The notes: a model not told the origin generated them from the sequence alone. A stretch of 64,000 nucleotides of DNA from Pseudomonadota bacterium (GCA_021792365.1 JAJYUT010000003.1:1-64000), one strand, 5' to 3'. Positions 33,097 to 43,804 are shown, numbered from the stretch's first letter. Program-made: numbers and translations.

Positions 33097-33297
33097 ATGC
33101 TCTATTCGCTTGTGATATCGGTCTGCATGGTCACCACGCCGACCGATTGTAGGATCTACGAACAACCGGTCACGGAGTTGTCGCCCCATCCGTCGACCGC
33201 CTTCATCCAGGCGCAGGCGCTGGTCGCCCAGTGGATGGATAAGCATCCGGGCTTCAAGCTCGACACCTGGCGTCTGGAACCAGGGCGCGGCGCCTAA
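33097..33297 (+). CDS. small conserved-looking hypothetical protein
   Basis: A 66-residue protein with a short hydrophobic N-terminus (MLYSLVISVCMV) and a CRIYE/QPVTEL core followed by a helix (STAFIQAQALVAQWMDKHPGF) and a positively charged end. Codon usage and reading frame look genuine, and similar short proteins with a variable secretion-like start are common in Alphaproteobacteria. The ribosome-binding site is weak (GAGAACGGG). No function is proposed. Confidence 0.5.
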   Translation: MLYSLVISVCMVTTPTDCRIYEQPVTELSPHPSTAFIQAQALVAQWMDKHPGFKLDTWRLEPGRGA

Positions 33298-33321
33298 GCC
33301 CGCCTCTTCCACCTCGCTCCG

Positions 33322-34113
33322 CTAGTTCCGGATCGCACGGTCGGCGTTTCTCGCCGTGTCGAGATTGTGCGCCTGATCCGCGCCGCGCAGATCGATCAGC
33401 TTCGCCGACGCGATGTCCGCCCGATCAAAATCGGCACCGGCGATGTTGGCGCCGGTAAGGTCCGCCCCGGCAAGCTCGGCCAGCATGAGATTCGCCCCCG
33501 AGAGATTCACTCCCGCCATCCTGGCGAACTTCATGCGCGTGCGCGAAAGGTTCGCGCCGGAGAGATCGGCGTCGACGAGATTGGCGGAATCGAGCACGGC
33601 CCGCATCAGCCCCATGGACTGGTTCTTCATATCGGCGGAGAGATCGGCGCCGCGCAAGCTCGCGCCCCTGAGATCGGCGCGCATCAGGTCCCCGGCAATG
33701 CGGGCGTTTGACAGATCCGCCCCGACCAGGCTGGCGCCGCGCATCTGCGCGGCGAACAGGGACGCGCCCGCGAGGCTGGCTCGGGACCAGTCGCTGTCGA
33801 GCGCCCAGACCTGGTCGAGAATCGCGCCATCGAATCGGGCTCCGATCAGCGTCGCCTTGTTCAGATAGGCGCCGCGCAGGTTGACCCGCGAGAAATCGAG
33901 GCCAGACAAATCGAGACCGTTGAGCCGTCGCAGCGACAGGTCCGGGGGCTGACTGGAATCGAGGAGCGCCGCGACCTCCTCCCGCGTCATCTCCGCTTCC
34001 GTGAAAGTGGGCGAGGAGAGATTGACGTTGCTCATCATGTCCTGCGCGGCCGAAAGACCTGGCGCGAGGAGGAATACAATCAGCCCGAAGAGCCTTGGCG
34101 CGCGTCGTCTCAT
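33322..34113 (-). CDS. secreted pentapeptide-repeat protein
   Basis: A 263-residue exported protein (signal peptide about 1-24, ending LSAAQ) whose body from about residue 65 on is a pentapeptide-repeat beta-helix of the A(D/N)LXX type (LNGLDLSGLDFSRVNLRGAYLNKATL; ANLVDADLSGANLSRTRM; AGADLTGANIAGADFDRADI). The repeat is a structural scaffold and the function is not predictable; cytosolic DNA-mimic roles are unlikely for an exported protein. The start at 34113 is chosen for the signal peptide; a hairpin covers its ribosome-binding site. Confidence 0.85.
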   Translation of the reverse strand: MRRRAPRLFGLIVFLLAPGLSAAQDMMSNVNLSSPTFTEAEMTREEVAALLDSSQPPDLSLRRLNGLDLSGLDFSRVNLRGAYLNKATLIGARFDGAILDQVWALDSDWSRASLAGASLFAAQMRGASLVGADLSNARIAGDLMRADLRGASLRGADLSADMKNQSMGLMRAVLDSANLVDADLSGANLSRTRMKFARMAGVNLSGANLMLAELAGADLTGANIAGADFDRADIASAKLIDLRGADQAHNLDTARNADRAIRN

Positions 34114-34117
34114 ATGC

Positions 34118-34133
34118 GCCTCATGCGTGAGGC
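34118..34133 (-). promoter_or_regulatory. hairpin covering the ribosome-binding site of the pentapeptide gene
   Basis: GCCTCA/TGAGGC, a perfect 6-bp stem with a 4-nt loop, ends four bases before the ATG at 34113. The minus-strand GAGG that would serve as ribosome-binding site is inside the stem, so translation could be sensitive to folding. The rest of the 248-bp gap up to 34361 shows no further gene. Confidence 0.4.
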
Positions 34134-34361
34134 CACAGCTTTGCGCCGATGGCTGGGCGCGTAAACGGGCGAACGCCGAATTCATCCCAAAGAATAAGGT
34201 ACGGCATGTCCGCGAGGCAGGGCGTCCGGAGGCCAGGGCCGCCTCTCCCAGGCCGGGTCCCGGCGCCATATCTCGCACTCGACGGACTGGCACGCTTGGC
34301 TTAGTGTTGCGCCGGTAAAATTCAGAAATGTTAAGAACGAGCGCAGCGGAGGCATCGATTC

Positions 34362-35423
<1,062 letters not shown>

Positions 35424-35514
35424 CCGGCGCTGCACGCGCGAAAACGCCCGCGGCGGTTTGCTGCTACGCACACAGTCGCGGGGCGGTGCAGGGCTGTACA
35501 CGGCCGGGCCTTAA

Positions 35515-35543
35515 TTGACAATCACAGGGCCGGTTTGCATACT
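35515..35543 (+). promoter_or_regulatory. sigma-70-like promoter before the sugar-binding protein gene
   Basis: TTGACA (35515-35520), a 17-nt spacer and CATACT (35538-35543) form a good promoter, predicting a leader of about 115 nt before the ATG at 35666. Separate transcription would allow the abundant binding protein to be made in excess of the ATPase. Confidence 0.55.
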
Positions 35544-35665
35544 TTCCGCTGCGTCCTTCAAACAAGAGGTTGTGCCGGAACCGCGTGCGTGAGTCCTCTC
35601 GCGAGCGGCTTTTGAGCCCAACCGGTACAACGTTTCATCGCACGGGCGCGAAGGGGAGGAAATCT

Positions 35666-37303
35666 ATGAAAGTCGAGCTGTACAATTTGCTTACCCGCCG
35701 TGCCGTGCTGAAGGGTGGCGCGGCCGCGGCGGCACTGGGCGTCGCGGGCGCCGCCGGCGTTCTACCGAAATCGGCCAATGCCGATCTGCGCGCCGATCTG
35801 CTGAAGATTCCCGGCGTCAACATGGGATCGCCGACCGACGCCGATTGGCAGAAGGTCGGCGAGCTGTGCCTTGGCTCGACCAAGGCGACGGTGCAGCAGG
35901 GCGAGTTCCAGGGTGTCGAGCTGACCTTCATGGGGCTCAACAACCAGAACCTCCACAATCTGCTGTTCCGGGGATTCCTGAAGCCGTGGGAAGCCTATAC
36001 CGGCGCCCGGATCAACTGGATCGATCTGGCGCAGGCAGATTACAACCCGCGCCTGCAGCAGGCGATTGCGACCGGCACGGTCGACTTCGACATCGTGGAG
36101 ATGGGCGCGCCGTTCGAAGGCGACGTGTGCGGCAAGGGCCTGGCATCGGCGATGCCGGACTGGGTCAAGCAGCAGATCGACATGGACGACTATGTCGGCT
36201 ACCTGAAGGCGCCGGTCGGCACCTGGGAAGGCAAGACCTATCGCATCTCGATCGACGGCGACTGCCACAACTTCAACTATCGCACCGACTACTTCGCGGA
36301 TGCCGAACTAGCGGCCGCCTGGAAGGCCGAGGGGCACCAGGGAGAATGGGAAGTGCCGAAGACCTGGCAGAAGGTCCAGGAGGTCACCAAGTTCCTCAAG
36401 GGCAAGAAGATCGCCGGGCAGGACGCCTATGGCTATCTCGACCCGATCAAGCCCTGGGGCGGCTTCGGCTTCTACTTCCTCGCCAGCCGCGCGACCGCCT
36501 ATGCCAAGCATCCGGACGACCGGGCCTGGCTGTTCGATGCCGACACCATGAAGCCGCGCATCAACAATCCCGCCTGGGTGCGCGCGATCCAGGACGTGAT
36601 CGACGCCCTGCCCTATGAGCCGGCCGACCAGCTCAATGCCGATCCGAACACGACCGGATTCTCGCAGTTCCTCGCCGGCACCGGCTCGATGGTGACCTGG
36701 TGGGGCGATGTCGGCTCGAACGCAAAGACCAACGACAGCTCCGTCGTCGGAGATGTCTGCGGCTTCTCGATCCTGCCCGGCTCGGACGACGTCTACAATT
36801 CCAAGACCGGCCAGTGGGACAAGCTGGCGAGCGGGCCGAGCTACGCGCCCAACATGGCCTATATCGGCTGGGGCATCTATGTGATGGCCCGGGTCGACAG
36901 TGATTCCAAGAAGCACAAGGCGGCTTGGAGCGCGGCGGCACATCTGGGTGGCAAGGACATCTCGCTGTGGATGGCCGCATATCCGTCGGGCTTCCAGCCC
37001 TATCGCAACAGCCACTTCAACATCCCGGAATGGGTCGGCGCCGGCTACGACGAGGCTTTCATCAAGTCGTACCTGGATTCCGAGGCCAATTCCTACAACC
37101 ACCCGAACGCGGCGATCGAGCCGCGCATCCCAGGCATCTTCCAGTACTACAGCGTCGCGGAGGACGAACTCACCAAGATCTGGTCGGGCGGCTCGGACGC
37201 GCAGAGCGGTGCGGATCGGATCGCGGCGGCCTGGGAGAAGATCACGGACGAGATCGGGCGCGACAAGCAGATCGCGCTCTACAAGGCCTCTCTCGGCATG
37301 TAG
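35666..37303 (+). CDS. Tat-exported sugar-binding protein of ABC importer
   Basis: A 545-residue family 1 extracellular solute-binding protein. A twin-arginine signal (LLTRRAVLKGG, then a small-residue hydrophobic stretch to about residue 35) indicates export in the folded state by the Tat system. The mature part has the binding-protein core (GVELTFMGLNNQNLHNLLFRG; ARINWIDLAQADYNPRLQQAI; EGKTYRISIDGDCHNFNYRTDYF). GGGGAGGAAATCT before 35666 fixes the start. It is longer than most sugar binders (about 420), resembling binding proteins for larger or polyol substrates. Ligand unknown. Confidence 0.9.
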   Translation: MKVELYNLLTRRAVLKGGAAAAALGVAGAAGVLPKSANADLRADLLKIPGVNMGSPTDADWQKVGELCLGSTKATVQQGEFQGVELTFMGLNNQNLHNLLFRGFLKPWEAYTGARINWIDLAQADYNPRLQQAIATGTVDFDIVEMGAPFEGDVCGKGLASAMPDWVKQQIDMDDYVGYLKAPVGTWEGKTYRISIDGDCHNFNYRTDYFADAELAAAWKAEGHQGEWEVPKTWQKVQEVTKFLKGKKIAGQDAYGYLDPIKPWGGFGFYFLASRATAYAKHPDDRAWLFDADTMKPRINNPAWVRAIQDVIDALPYEPADQLNADPNTTGFSQFLAGTGSMVTWWGDVGSNAKTNDSSVVGDVCGFSILPGSDDVYNSKTGQWDKLASGPSYAPNMAYIGWGIYVMARVDSDSKKHKAAWSAAAHLGGKDISLWMAAYPSGFQPYRNSHFNIPEWVGAGYDEAFIKSYLDSEANSYNHPNAAIEPRIPGIFQYYSVAEDELTKIWSGGSDAQSGADRIAAAWEKITDEIGRDKQIALYKASLGM

Positions 37304-37407
37304 GCCGACGCGCTTCGGGGAAGGTCTATTGGACTGGTGGCGCCGGCCGGCGTCACCAGTCTCTGTTTTCATGGAATCCGCCGCTTTTTCTCTAGTATCG
37401 TCGCTGC

Positions 37408-38559
37408 ATGGACCAGGCCGCACCAACCACGACCGCACCGATGCCCTCCAAGGCCGCCCTGTCGGCGCTCTCCTCCGCCCAGGCCGTGACCTCCGGCGTC
37501 TCGCAGACCAGAGTCGAGGACGGCAGGCGCATCATCATCCTGGCCTCGGTCGGCTTCGCGGCGGTGGTGCTGATCCAGATCCTGTTCGACGGCGGCCTGC
37601 TGACCTGGGGCTTCGAGAACTGGCGGCCTGTCCTCTACGCCTACCTGATGTGGGGCATCGCGCTCGGATTCGGGCTGGTGATGAGCCGCGGCGGAGCGGG
37701 CCACAGGGCCCTGTTCGTGCTACCGGCGGTGCTGTTCACGGTCGCGATGGTGATCTTCCCGACCTTCTTCGGGCTCTATATCGCCTTCACCGACTGGAAC
37801 CTCTCCTCCTTCGAGGGGCGCCGTTTCAGCGGGTTCAAGAATCTCTACGCGCTGTTCTCCGATCCCTATTACTGGAATGCGCTCCAGAACATGGTTTTCT
37901 ATGTCCTGATGGTGCTGCCGCAATATGTGATCGCCTTCGGCCTGGCGCTGCTGCTAAATGCCGAGATCCGGGCGCGCAAGTTCTTCCGCGTTGCGTTCCT
38001 GCTGCCCTTCATGCTGAGTCCCGTGGCCGTGAGCTGGATGATCGGAAAGTCGCTCATGGAGTACCGCTTCGGCCCGATCTCCAATCTCGCGCGGCTCCTC
38101 GGCTGGGATAGCCCCGCCTTCTTCACCTCGCCCTGGATCGCCAAGGTCAGCATCGCGCTCATGGATGCGTGGGTGTGGATACCCTTCATGATGGTGATGC
38201 TGCTGGCCGGACTGCAAGCGCTGCCCAAGGAGCTCTCCGAGGCCGCCAAGGTCGACGGCGCCAGCAAATGGCAGAGCTTCTGGCAGATCACCTTCCCGCT
38301 GATGCTGCCGGTCAGCGTGACCGCCATCGTGCTGCGCATCATCTTCCAGTTGAAGCTGGCGGATATCGTGATCAACGTGACCTCAGGCGGGCCGGGCGGC
38401 GCCACCGACACGGTGTCGTCCTTCATCTTCCGCGAGTATCGCGACCGATCCAATGTCGGCTACGGCACGATGCTGGCCGAGTTCTACCTGATCGTAATCA
38501 TCATATTCATCCTGGTGCTGCTGCATTGGATCAGCCGCTGGATGAGGAAGATCAACTAG
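37408..38559 (+). CDS. sugar ABC importer permease 1 (MalF/UgpA-like)
   Basis: A 383-residue inner-membrane permease with an Ala/Ser-rich cytosolic N-terminus of about 50 residues and about eight membrane helices. The cytosolic coupling loop is EAAKVDGASKWQSFWQITFPLMLP. The ATG at 37408 lacks a good ribosome-binding site and an internal Met at residue 12 is an alternative. The next permease starts directly after its stop. Confidence 0.92.
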   Translation: MDQAAPTTTAPMPSKAALSALSSAQAVTSGVSQTRVEDGRRIIILASVGFAAVVLIQILFDGGLLTWGFENWRPVLYAYLMWGIALGFGLVMSRGGAGHRALFVLPAVLFTVAMVIFPTFFGLYIAFTDWNLSSFEGRRFSGFKNLYALFSDPYYWNALQNMVFYVLMVLPQYVIAFGLALLLNAEIRARKFFRVAFLLPFMLSPVAVSWMIGKSLMEYRFGPISNLARLLGWDSPAFFTSPWIAKVSIALMDAWVWIPFMMVMLLAGLQALPKELSEAAKVDGASKWQSFWQITFPLMLPVSVTAIVLRIIFQLKLADIVINVTSGGPGGATDTVSSFIFREYRDRSNVGYGTMLAEFYLIVIIIFILVLLHWISRWMRKIN

Positions 38560-39465
38560 ATGGGCCGGACTGGAGCACGGACTGGCGGCATCAGCGCGCG
38601 GTATTTCTCGAGCCGGATTGTGATCTACGGGCTGCTGATCCTGTGGGCGATCATCTGCCTGTTCCCGATCTATTGGACCTTCACCACCTCCTTCAAGGTG
38701 GCGGTGAACGTGACGCAGGGGCACCTCATTCCCTGGGTCGATTTCACGCCGGACTGGCGGGGCTGGCGCTCCATCGGCCTTTCGCCCGATACGATCGGCG
38801 AGACCTCGACCCCGCGCGAGGAGTTCCTGAAGCGGTTCGAGAACAGCATCATCGCCTCGCTCTGCGCCGCGGCACTGGCGGTCGTCATCGGCTCCTGCGC
38901 GGCCTACGGCCTCAGCCGCTTCAATTACAAGTTCGGGCCGATGCGAAACAAGGACATCTCCTTCTTCTTCCTGTCGCAGCTCATCCTGCCGCCGGTGGTG
39001 CTCGCGATGCCGTTCCTGGTGCTCTACAAGGAGCTGGCGCTGCTCGACACACGCATCGGCCTCATCCTCATCTACACGCTGACGGTGCTGCCGATCGTGA
39101 TCTGGATCATGCGCGACCAATTCGACACGATCCCGACCGAGCTGGAGCAGGCGGCGCTGGTCGACGGCTGCTCGGCCTGGAGCGCGTTCCTGCGCATCAT
39201 CCTGCCGATCGCCCTGCCGGGCATGGTGGCGGCCTTCATCCTTTCCGTCATCCTGTGCTGGAACGAGTATTTCTTCGCCGCCCTGCTCACCAGCACCAGC
39301 GCCAAGACGCTACCGGTGATGGTGGCGAGCCAGACCGGATCGCAGGGCATCAACTGGTGGTCGATGGCAGCGCTCTCGACCGCGGCGATCCTGCCGCTGA
39401 TCGTCATCGGTATCTTCCTGGAACGCTATATCGTGAAGGGCCTGACGGCAGGCTCGGTCAAATAG
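38560..39465 (+). CDS. sugar ABC importer permease 2 (MalG/UgpE-like)
   Basis: A 301-residue permease, partner of the preceding one, with six membrane helices and the coupling loop EQAALVDGCSAWSAFLRIILP. The first periplasmic loop (about 50-95, between the first and second helices) is longer than usual. The gene ends in an 8-bp overlap with the convergent FGGY kinase gene. Confidence 0.93.
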   Translation: MGRTGARTGGISARYFSSRIVIYGLLILWAIICLFPIYWTFTTSFKVAVNVTQGHLIPWVDFTPDWRGWRSIGLSPDTIGETSTPREEFLKRFENSIIASLCAAALAVVIGSCAAYGLSRFNYKFGPMRNKDISFFFLSQLILPPVVLAMPFLVLYKELALLDTRIGLILIYTLTVLPIVIWIMRDQFDTIPTELEQAALVDGCSAWSAFLRIILPIALPGMVAAFILSVILCWNEYFFAALLTSTSAKTLPVMVASQTGSQGINWWSMAALSTAAILPLIVIGIFLERYIVKGLTAGSVK

Positions 39466-40957
39466 AATCGAGCGCGGCCATGCTCTTGCGCGTGGCGGGA
39501 TAGAGATCGCGAAAAATGCTGTAGAGCCTGGCGTAGCGCGCGCGATGCGCCGCGTCGGGCTCGAAGGTGGTGGCGACCGGATTCCACGCCTCGATATCGC
39601 CCGCCTTGACCTCGCCGATCGCCATGGCCGCCAGGAACGCATCGCCATAGGACGCGCCGATGGTCTTCTCCCGCACGATCTGCGTGCGGCCCGCTATGTC
39701 CGAGGTCGCCTGTGCCCACACCTTGTTCTTGGTCCCGCCGCCGACCGCGTAGATCGCCTTCGGCTCCTGCCCCACTTCGGCATAGGTTTCGAAGATGTGG
39801 TTGGTGCCGCAGGCGATGCCCTCCAGCAGCGCGCGAAACAGGTCGCCGCGCTCATGGGTCAGGTTGAGGCCGAAGATCATGCCCTTGGCCTGAGGGTCAT
39901 GAATCGGCGTCCGCTCGCCCGAAAAGTAGGGCAATAGCACCAGGCCCTTCGCGCCCGCCGGCGATTTCTCCGCTTCCTGTGTCAGCGTGACGATCGCGGT
40001 TTCGGGGTCGAGCTCGCGGGCGAATTGCTGGCGGAACCAGTGGGTGAGCGTCCCGCTGGTGGCGAGACCGGACATCGAGGCGTGCTGCCCGGGAAACAGC
40101 CAGGGCGCATACCAGAGCCGTGGATCGGTCACGCGCTCGCGCGTGATCTCGATGATGAAGATGGTCGAGCCGTACATCAGCATCATGTCGCCCGGCTTGG
40201 CGACGCCGACGCTGAGGGCCTCCGCCGCGGCATCGATCGTGCCGACAATCACCGGCGTTCCGGCCGCAAGGCCCGTCTCCTCGGCCGCGCGCTGGGTCAC
40301 CGTGCCGGCGATATCGGTCGTCCAGGCCGGCTCCGGCAGTTTGTCGAGGGGGATGATGTCGCTGGCGAGCTCGTCACTGTACGCCAGCCGGTCCGGCAGA
40401 TAGAGCGGGCTGGTGTTCGCCGCCGAATAATGATCGATGACGAAGCGTCCTGTCAGCCGGTGGACCAGATAAGAGGTAGAGGTCAGGACCTTATGCGTCC
40501 TGGCAAAGAGTTCGGGACGATGGCGCTTGAGCCATAGGATCTTGGGCCCGACCGATTGCGAGGTCAGCGCGTTGCCGCATTTCGCAATAATCGTTTCGGC
40601 GCCGATCCGCTGACTCAGGCTTTTGATCTCTTCCGCCGCGCGCGTGTCGATGCCGTAGAGCACACCATTCATCAGCGGCGCACCGTCGGCATCGACCGGC
40701 AGCATGCAAGGACCGATGGCGCTGGTGCCGATCGCGGCAATGGTGGTTGGATCGATCCTGCTCTCCGCCAGCATCTTGCGCGTGACGAAGACGAAATCGC
40801 CCCACCAATCCTCCTGCGGCCGATGCTCGGCCCAGCCGGGCTGCGGCACCAGCATCTGGTGCGGTCGGGCGGCCGTCGCGACGATCCGGCCATCCTGGTC
40901 TGCGATGACGCCCTTGGTCTCGAAAGTACCAATGTCGACGCCAAGATAGTGCTTCAT
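39458..40957 (-). CDS. FGGY-family carbohydrate kinase
   Basis: A 499-residue sugar/polyol kinase of the xylulokinase-like group. The N-terminal ATPase motif is YLGVDIGTFETKGVI. The C-terminal domain has GLVLLPYFSGERTPIHDP, FRALLEGIACGTNHIFE and AVGGGTKNKVWAQATSDIAG. It would phosphorylate the sugar brought in by the convergent ABC importer. It is translationally coupled to the M42 peptidase gene (4-bp overlap). The substrate cannot be told from the sequence alone. Confidence 0.92.
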   Translation of the reverse strand: MKHYLGVDIGTFETKGVIADQDGRIVATAARPHQMLVPQPGWAEHRPQEDWWGDFVFVTRKMLAESRIDPTTIAAIGTSAIGPCMLPVDADGAPLMNGVLYGIDTRAAEEIKSLSQRIGAETIIAKCGNALTSQSVGPKILWLKRHRPELFARTHKVLTSTSYLVHRLTGRFVIDHYSAANTSPLYLPDRLAYSDELASDIIPLDKLPEPAWTTDIAGTVTQRAAEETGLAAGTPVIVGTIDAAAEALSVGVAKPGDMMLMYGSTIFIIEITRERVTDPRLWYAPWLFPGQHASMSGLATSGTLTHWFRQQFARELDPETAIVTLTQEAEKSPAGAKGLVLLPYFSGERTPIHDPQAKGMIFGLNLTHERGDLFRALLEGIACGTNHIFETYAEVGQEPKAIYAVGGGTKNKVWAQATSDIAGRTQIVREKTIGASYGDAFLAAMAIGEVKAGDIEAWNPVATTFEPDAAHRARYARLYSIFRDLYPATRKSMAALDSI

Positions 40958-42090
40958 TCGAGATACTGATCCCGATCGAGGCTGAACTTGCGGTCGATGC
41001 GCGATATGCCGGCGACCAGCAGCCTGGCCAAGCCTTCCAGGTCGGTGAGATCGCACATCTCCAGCGAGGAATGAGTGTAGCGCGTCGGGAAGCCGAGGTC
41101 GATGCAGGCGACGCCCGTGCCGGTCACCTGCACGTAGGATGAATCGGTGAGCGCCCCGATATGGGCGCTGCGCTGAAGCGGAATCCGTTCGGCCGACGCC
41201 GTCGTTTCGAACAGCTCCACCAGGGCCGGATGCGGAATCGTGCCGTTGAGCGTGCCCCGGCCATGGAAGCTGTAGAGGCTGATACCCGGTCCGCCACCCA
41301 GTCTCACGTCGCCGCGCTGAGTCATGTCCGGCGTGTCCGTCGCGAGGATCAGATCGAGCTGGATCGCAATGTCGGGATTGAGCGCCTGCGCCGCCGTGAC
41401 CGCCCCGCGCAGGTTGAACTCCTCCTGCACCGAGAAGACCAAGTGAAGGCTCGGGCGCTTGGTGTTGTCCTTGAGGGCTCGTGCGACCTCCAGCATCACG
41501 GCGCAGCCGGCGCGGTCGTCCACCGAGGTGCCGGCGATGCGGTTATTCGCAAGCTCCATCACGTTCGGCGCATAGACGATCGGTGCGCCGACCACCACGC
41601 CGGCGCCGGCCGCCTCCGCCGCGCTGCGGAAGCCGCAATCGATATAAAGGTCGGAATAAGGCAGGACCTTGTATTTCTCATCCGGCTGGGTCGCGTGATG
41701 GCTCTTGTTGGCGATGATGCCGATAATGGTCTTGCCCTTTCCGCCCGACACGCGCACCGCCTGGGACGGCAGGGCCTTCTCCGGCACGCCGCCGACGCGC
41801 TCGACGCGCAGCAGTCCGTTCGCCTCGATCTTGCGCACGACCAGCCCAAGCTGGTCCATGTGCGCGAACAGCATGACCGAAGGCGCGCTCCTGTCGCCCG
41901 GCAAGGTCGCGATCAGATTGCCCATGCGGTCGCTGCGCGATGGAATGCCGAGCTCGGAAAGCTGTTTCGCCAGCAGGCGGCGCACCGGACCCTCATGGCC
42001 GCTGAGGCCGGAGGTCGCCATCAGCGCCGTCAGCCAACCCTTGATCCGCTCCTGTGGCCCGCTTTTCGCCCCCCGCACCGCCATGCTCAC
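40954..42090 (-). CDS. M42-family metallopeptidase, SgcX-like
   Basis: A 378-residue dinuclear-metal aminopeptidase/cellulase-M family protein. Metal ligands are in MLFAHMDQLGLVV, the SVDDRAGCAVM segment and VQEEFNLRGAV. The GTG at 42090 overlaps the stop of the BtpA/SgcQ gene, and an ATG at 42084 is also possible. In Escherichia coli the M42 member SgcX is encoded with SgcQ in the cryptic sgc carbohydrate operon, and the same pair is seen here, so a role in sugar metabolism rather than protein turnover is plausible. Confidence 0.9.
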   Translation of the reverse strand: MSMAVRGAKSGPQERIKGWLTALMATSGLSGHEGPVRRLLAKQLSELGIPSRSDRMGNLIATLPGDRSAPSVMLFAHMDQLGLVVRKIEANGLLRVERVGGVPEKALPSQAVRVSGGKGKTIIGIIANKSHHATQPDEKYKVLPYSDLYIDCGFRSAAEAAGAGVVVGAPIVYAPNVMELANNRIAGTSVDDRAGCAVMLEVARALKDNTKRPSLHLVFSVQEEFNLRGAVTAAQALNPDIAIQLDLILATDTPDMTQRGDVRLGGGPGISLYSFHGRGTLNGTIPHPALVELFETTASAERIPLQRSAHIGALTDSSYVQVTGTGVACIDLGFPTRYTHSSLEMCDLTDLEGLARLLVAGISRIDRKFSLDRDQYLE

Positions 42091-42899
42091 TGCCCCCGTG
42101 CCACGCGCGCCAGGCGCATGAATTCCTTCGCGCGCTCCGGATCGACAGGGTTCCAGGTATTGCCGTCGACCTTCAGCGCAGTGCCGACGATGCAGCCATC
42201 GGCGACCTTGAGCACGTCGGCGACCGTCGCATGCTTCACGCCCGTATTGGCGAGCACCGGTGTGTCAGGCAGCACCTTCTTGACCGCCTCGAGCTCCGAC
42301 AATGCAGCAGCCTCGCCGGTAATGATGCCGGAGACCAGGATTGCATCGGGAATGGAGGAGAAGACCGCGCTGCGCGCGCGGTCCGCCAGGCTGCGCTGGT
42401 CGAGCGAGAACGCGAATTCGGCCGAGATGTTGTCGAGCATGGCGAGATCACGTCGCCCCAGCCGGTCGCGGTAGCGCAGGGCGGCGCCGGCATTCGGCGT
42501 CCACGGCCCCATGTCCGAAGCGTAGGCGCCGGTCAGGATCTCGCGGATGAAGCTGGCCCCGGTCGCCGCCGCCAGCGCGACCGAGCTCATCGGATCCCAC
42601 AGCACATTGACGCCGAATGGCACGGTGATCTCGCGCTTCACCTGGCCGATGGCATAGGCCATGGTCGCGGTGGAGGCGGTATCGACCTTGAACTCGTAGG
42701 GCCGGTCATTCTCGTTGCCGAACATCACCGCGTCGACCCCGGCCGCCTGCAGCGCCCGCAAATCCTTGCGGATGCCTTCGACCAGCCCATCCAGGCCGGC
42801 TTCCGCATCATAGAGCGGCGAGCCGGGCAGCGCGCCGAAATGCACCATGGCAATGACTGGCTTCCTGCCGGGAAAGATCCTCGCGTATCGCGTTGTCAT
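42087..42899 (-). CDS. BtpA/SgcQ-family TIM-barrel protein
   Basis: A 270-residue protein of the BtpA/SgcQ family (VIAMVHFGALPGSPLYDAE at the N-terminus; ALQAAGVDAVMFGNENDRPYEF; PFGVNVLWDPMSSVALAAATGASFIRE; GALKVDGNTWNPVD-type end). BtpA is named for a cyanobacterial photosystem I assembly factor, but members in sugar operons (SgcQ) are probably enzymes of phosphorylated sugar metabolism. It is the first gene of the coupled SgcQ-SgcX-kinase operon. No strong ribosome-binding site was found. Confidence 0.88.
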   Translation of the reverse strand: MTTRYARIFPGRKPVIAMVHFGALPGSPLYDAEAGLDGLVEGIRKDLRALQAAGVDAVMFGNENDRPYEFKVDTASTATMAYAIGQVKREITVPFGVNVLWDPMSSVALAAATGASFIREILTGAYASDMGPWTPNAGAALRYRDRLGRRDLAMLDNISAEFAFSLDQRSLADRARSAVFSSIPDAILVSGIITGEAAALSELEAVKKVLPDTPVLANTGVKHATVADVLKVADGCIVGTALKVDGNTWNPVDPERAKEFMRLARVARGQ

Positions 42900-42988
42900 G
42901 ACGGATGGATGGCTGTTGAGCGTAGATCCAGTTGGTAACGGAATCCCCGTCTACTCGCAAGATGAGCCGGCCCAGGGCCGGACGGAGC

Positions 42989-43804
42989 CTAGCAGTCGCG
43001 GGCCTGGATCAGGCGCATGCGGTCGCCGAGCAACTGCACGCAGGTCAGCTTGCCGGAGAAATAGGCGCCCGTGTCGATGCCGATGCGGTTGCCGAGCAGC
43101 TCCGCCTCGCTGCGCGGCGTGTGGCCGTGGACGACGATGATGCCCTCCTCATGCTCGCCATCATAGGTCAGGAAGGGGCCGCGCACCCACAGAGGGTCGC
43201 GATCCTCGTCCAGCCCGCTCTTCGGCAGGCGCCGCCAATCGCGTTTCAGCGCGGCAAGTCCGATCTGCGGATGGATGCCGCCATGGACGAAGAGATACTG
43301 GCCGAGCCGGTAGTGATTGCCGAGCTTGAACAGCTTCTCGATCCGCTCCATGCCGAGATCTGAGGCCAGCGCAGCCACGAACGCCTCCGGGTCTGCCGTC
43401 TTGGCGTCCGGCAGCCCGATCTCGCGCGCGAGCGCGCTCGCGCCATTGTCGAGCCAATTCCACAGAACGTCCTGCCGTTCCGCGCCCTTGCTCTCCAGGA
43501 AGTGACGCATGAACTGCTCGTGATTGCCGGGCAGGCACACGGCCTCGACCTTCGGATGCTTGATACCATCCAGGACCCGCTTCAGCACGGCGAGGCCGGC
43601 CGGACCGCGGTCGATATAGTCGCCGAGCGTGACCAGCAGGGCGTTGTCGAGGCGCTCCTCATCAACGACGCGCAGAATGGCGGAGACCAGGGGCTCGAAC
43701 AGATCCATCCGGCCATGGACATCGCCGATGGCGAAGGCGGGACGGGAAGCGGTTGCTGGCGCGCTCTGCCATTCGCCGATTGTCGGTGCAACAGACATGG
43801 CCAT
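42989..43804 (-). CDS. PPP-family metallophosphatase
   Basis: A 271-residue serine/threonine-phosphatase-1/ApaH-like protein with all metal and catalytic motifs: GDVHG, GDYIDRG, GNHE, FVHGG and VVHGHTPR. Members dephosphorylate proteins or hydrolyse diadenosine tetraphosphate; the sequence does not decide between them. Two close ATGs (43804 and 43798) are possible, without a clear ribosome-binding site. It is upstream of, and co-directional with, the SgcQ operon but 89 bp away. Confidence 0.88.
   Translation of the reverse strand: MAMSVAPTIGEWQSAPATASRPAFAIGDVHGRMDLFEPLVSAILRVVDEERLDNALLVTLGDYIDRGPAGLAVLKRVLDGIKHPKVEAVCLPGNHEQFMRHFLESKGAERQDVLWNWLDNGASALAREIGLPDAKTADPEAFVAALASDLGMERIEKLFKLGNHYRLGQYLFVHGGIHPQIGLAALKRDWRRLPKSGLDEDRDPLWVRGPFLTYDGEHEEGIIVVHGHTPRSEAELLGNRIGIDTGAYFSGKLTCVQLLGDRMRLIQARDC

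Noticed and set aside
33097-33297. Possible lanmodulin (EF-hand lanthanide protein)
   Set aside because: The small protein has no EF-hand loop. No EF-hand protein was seen anywhere in the window.
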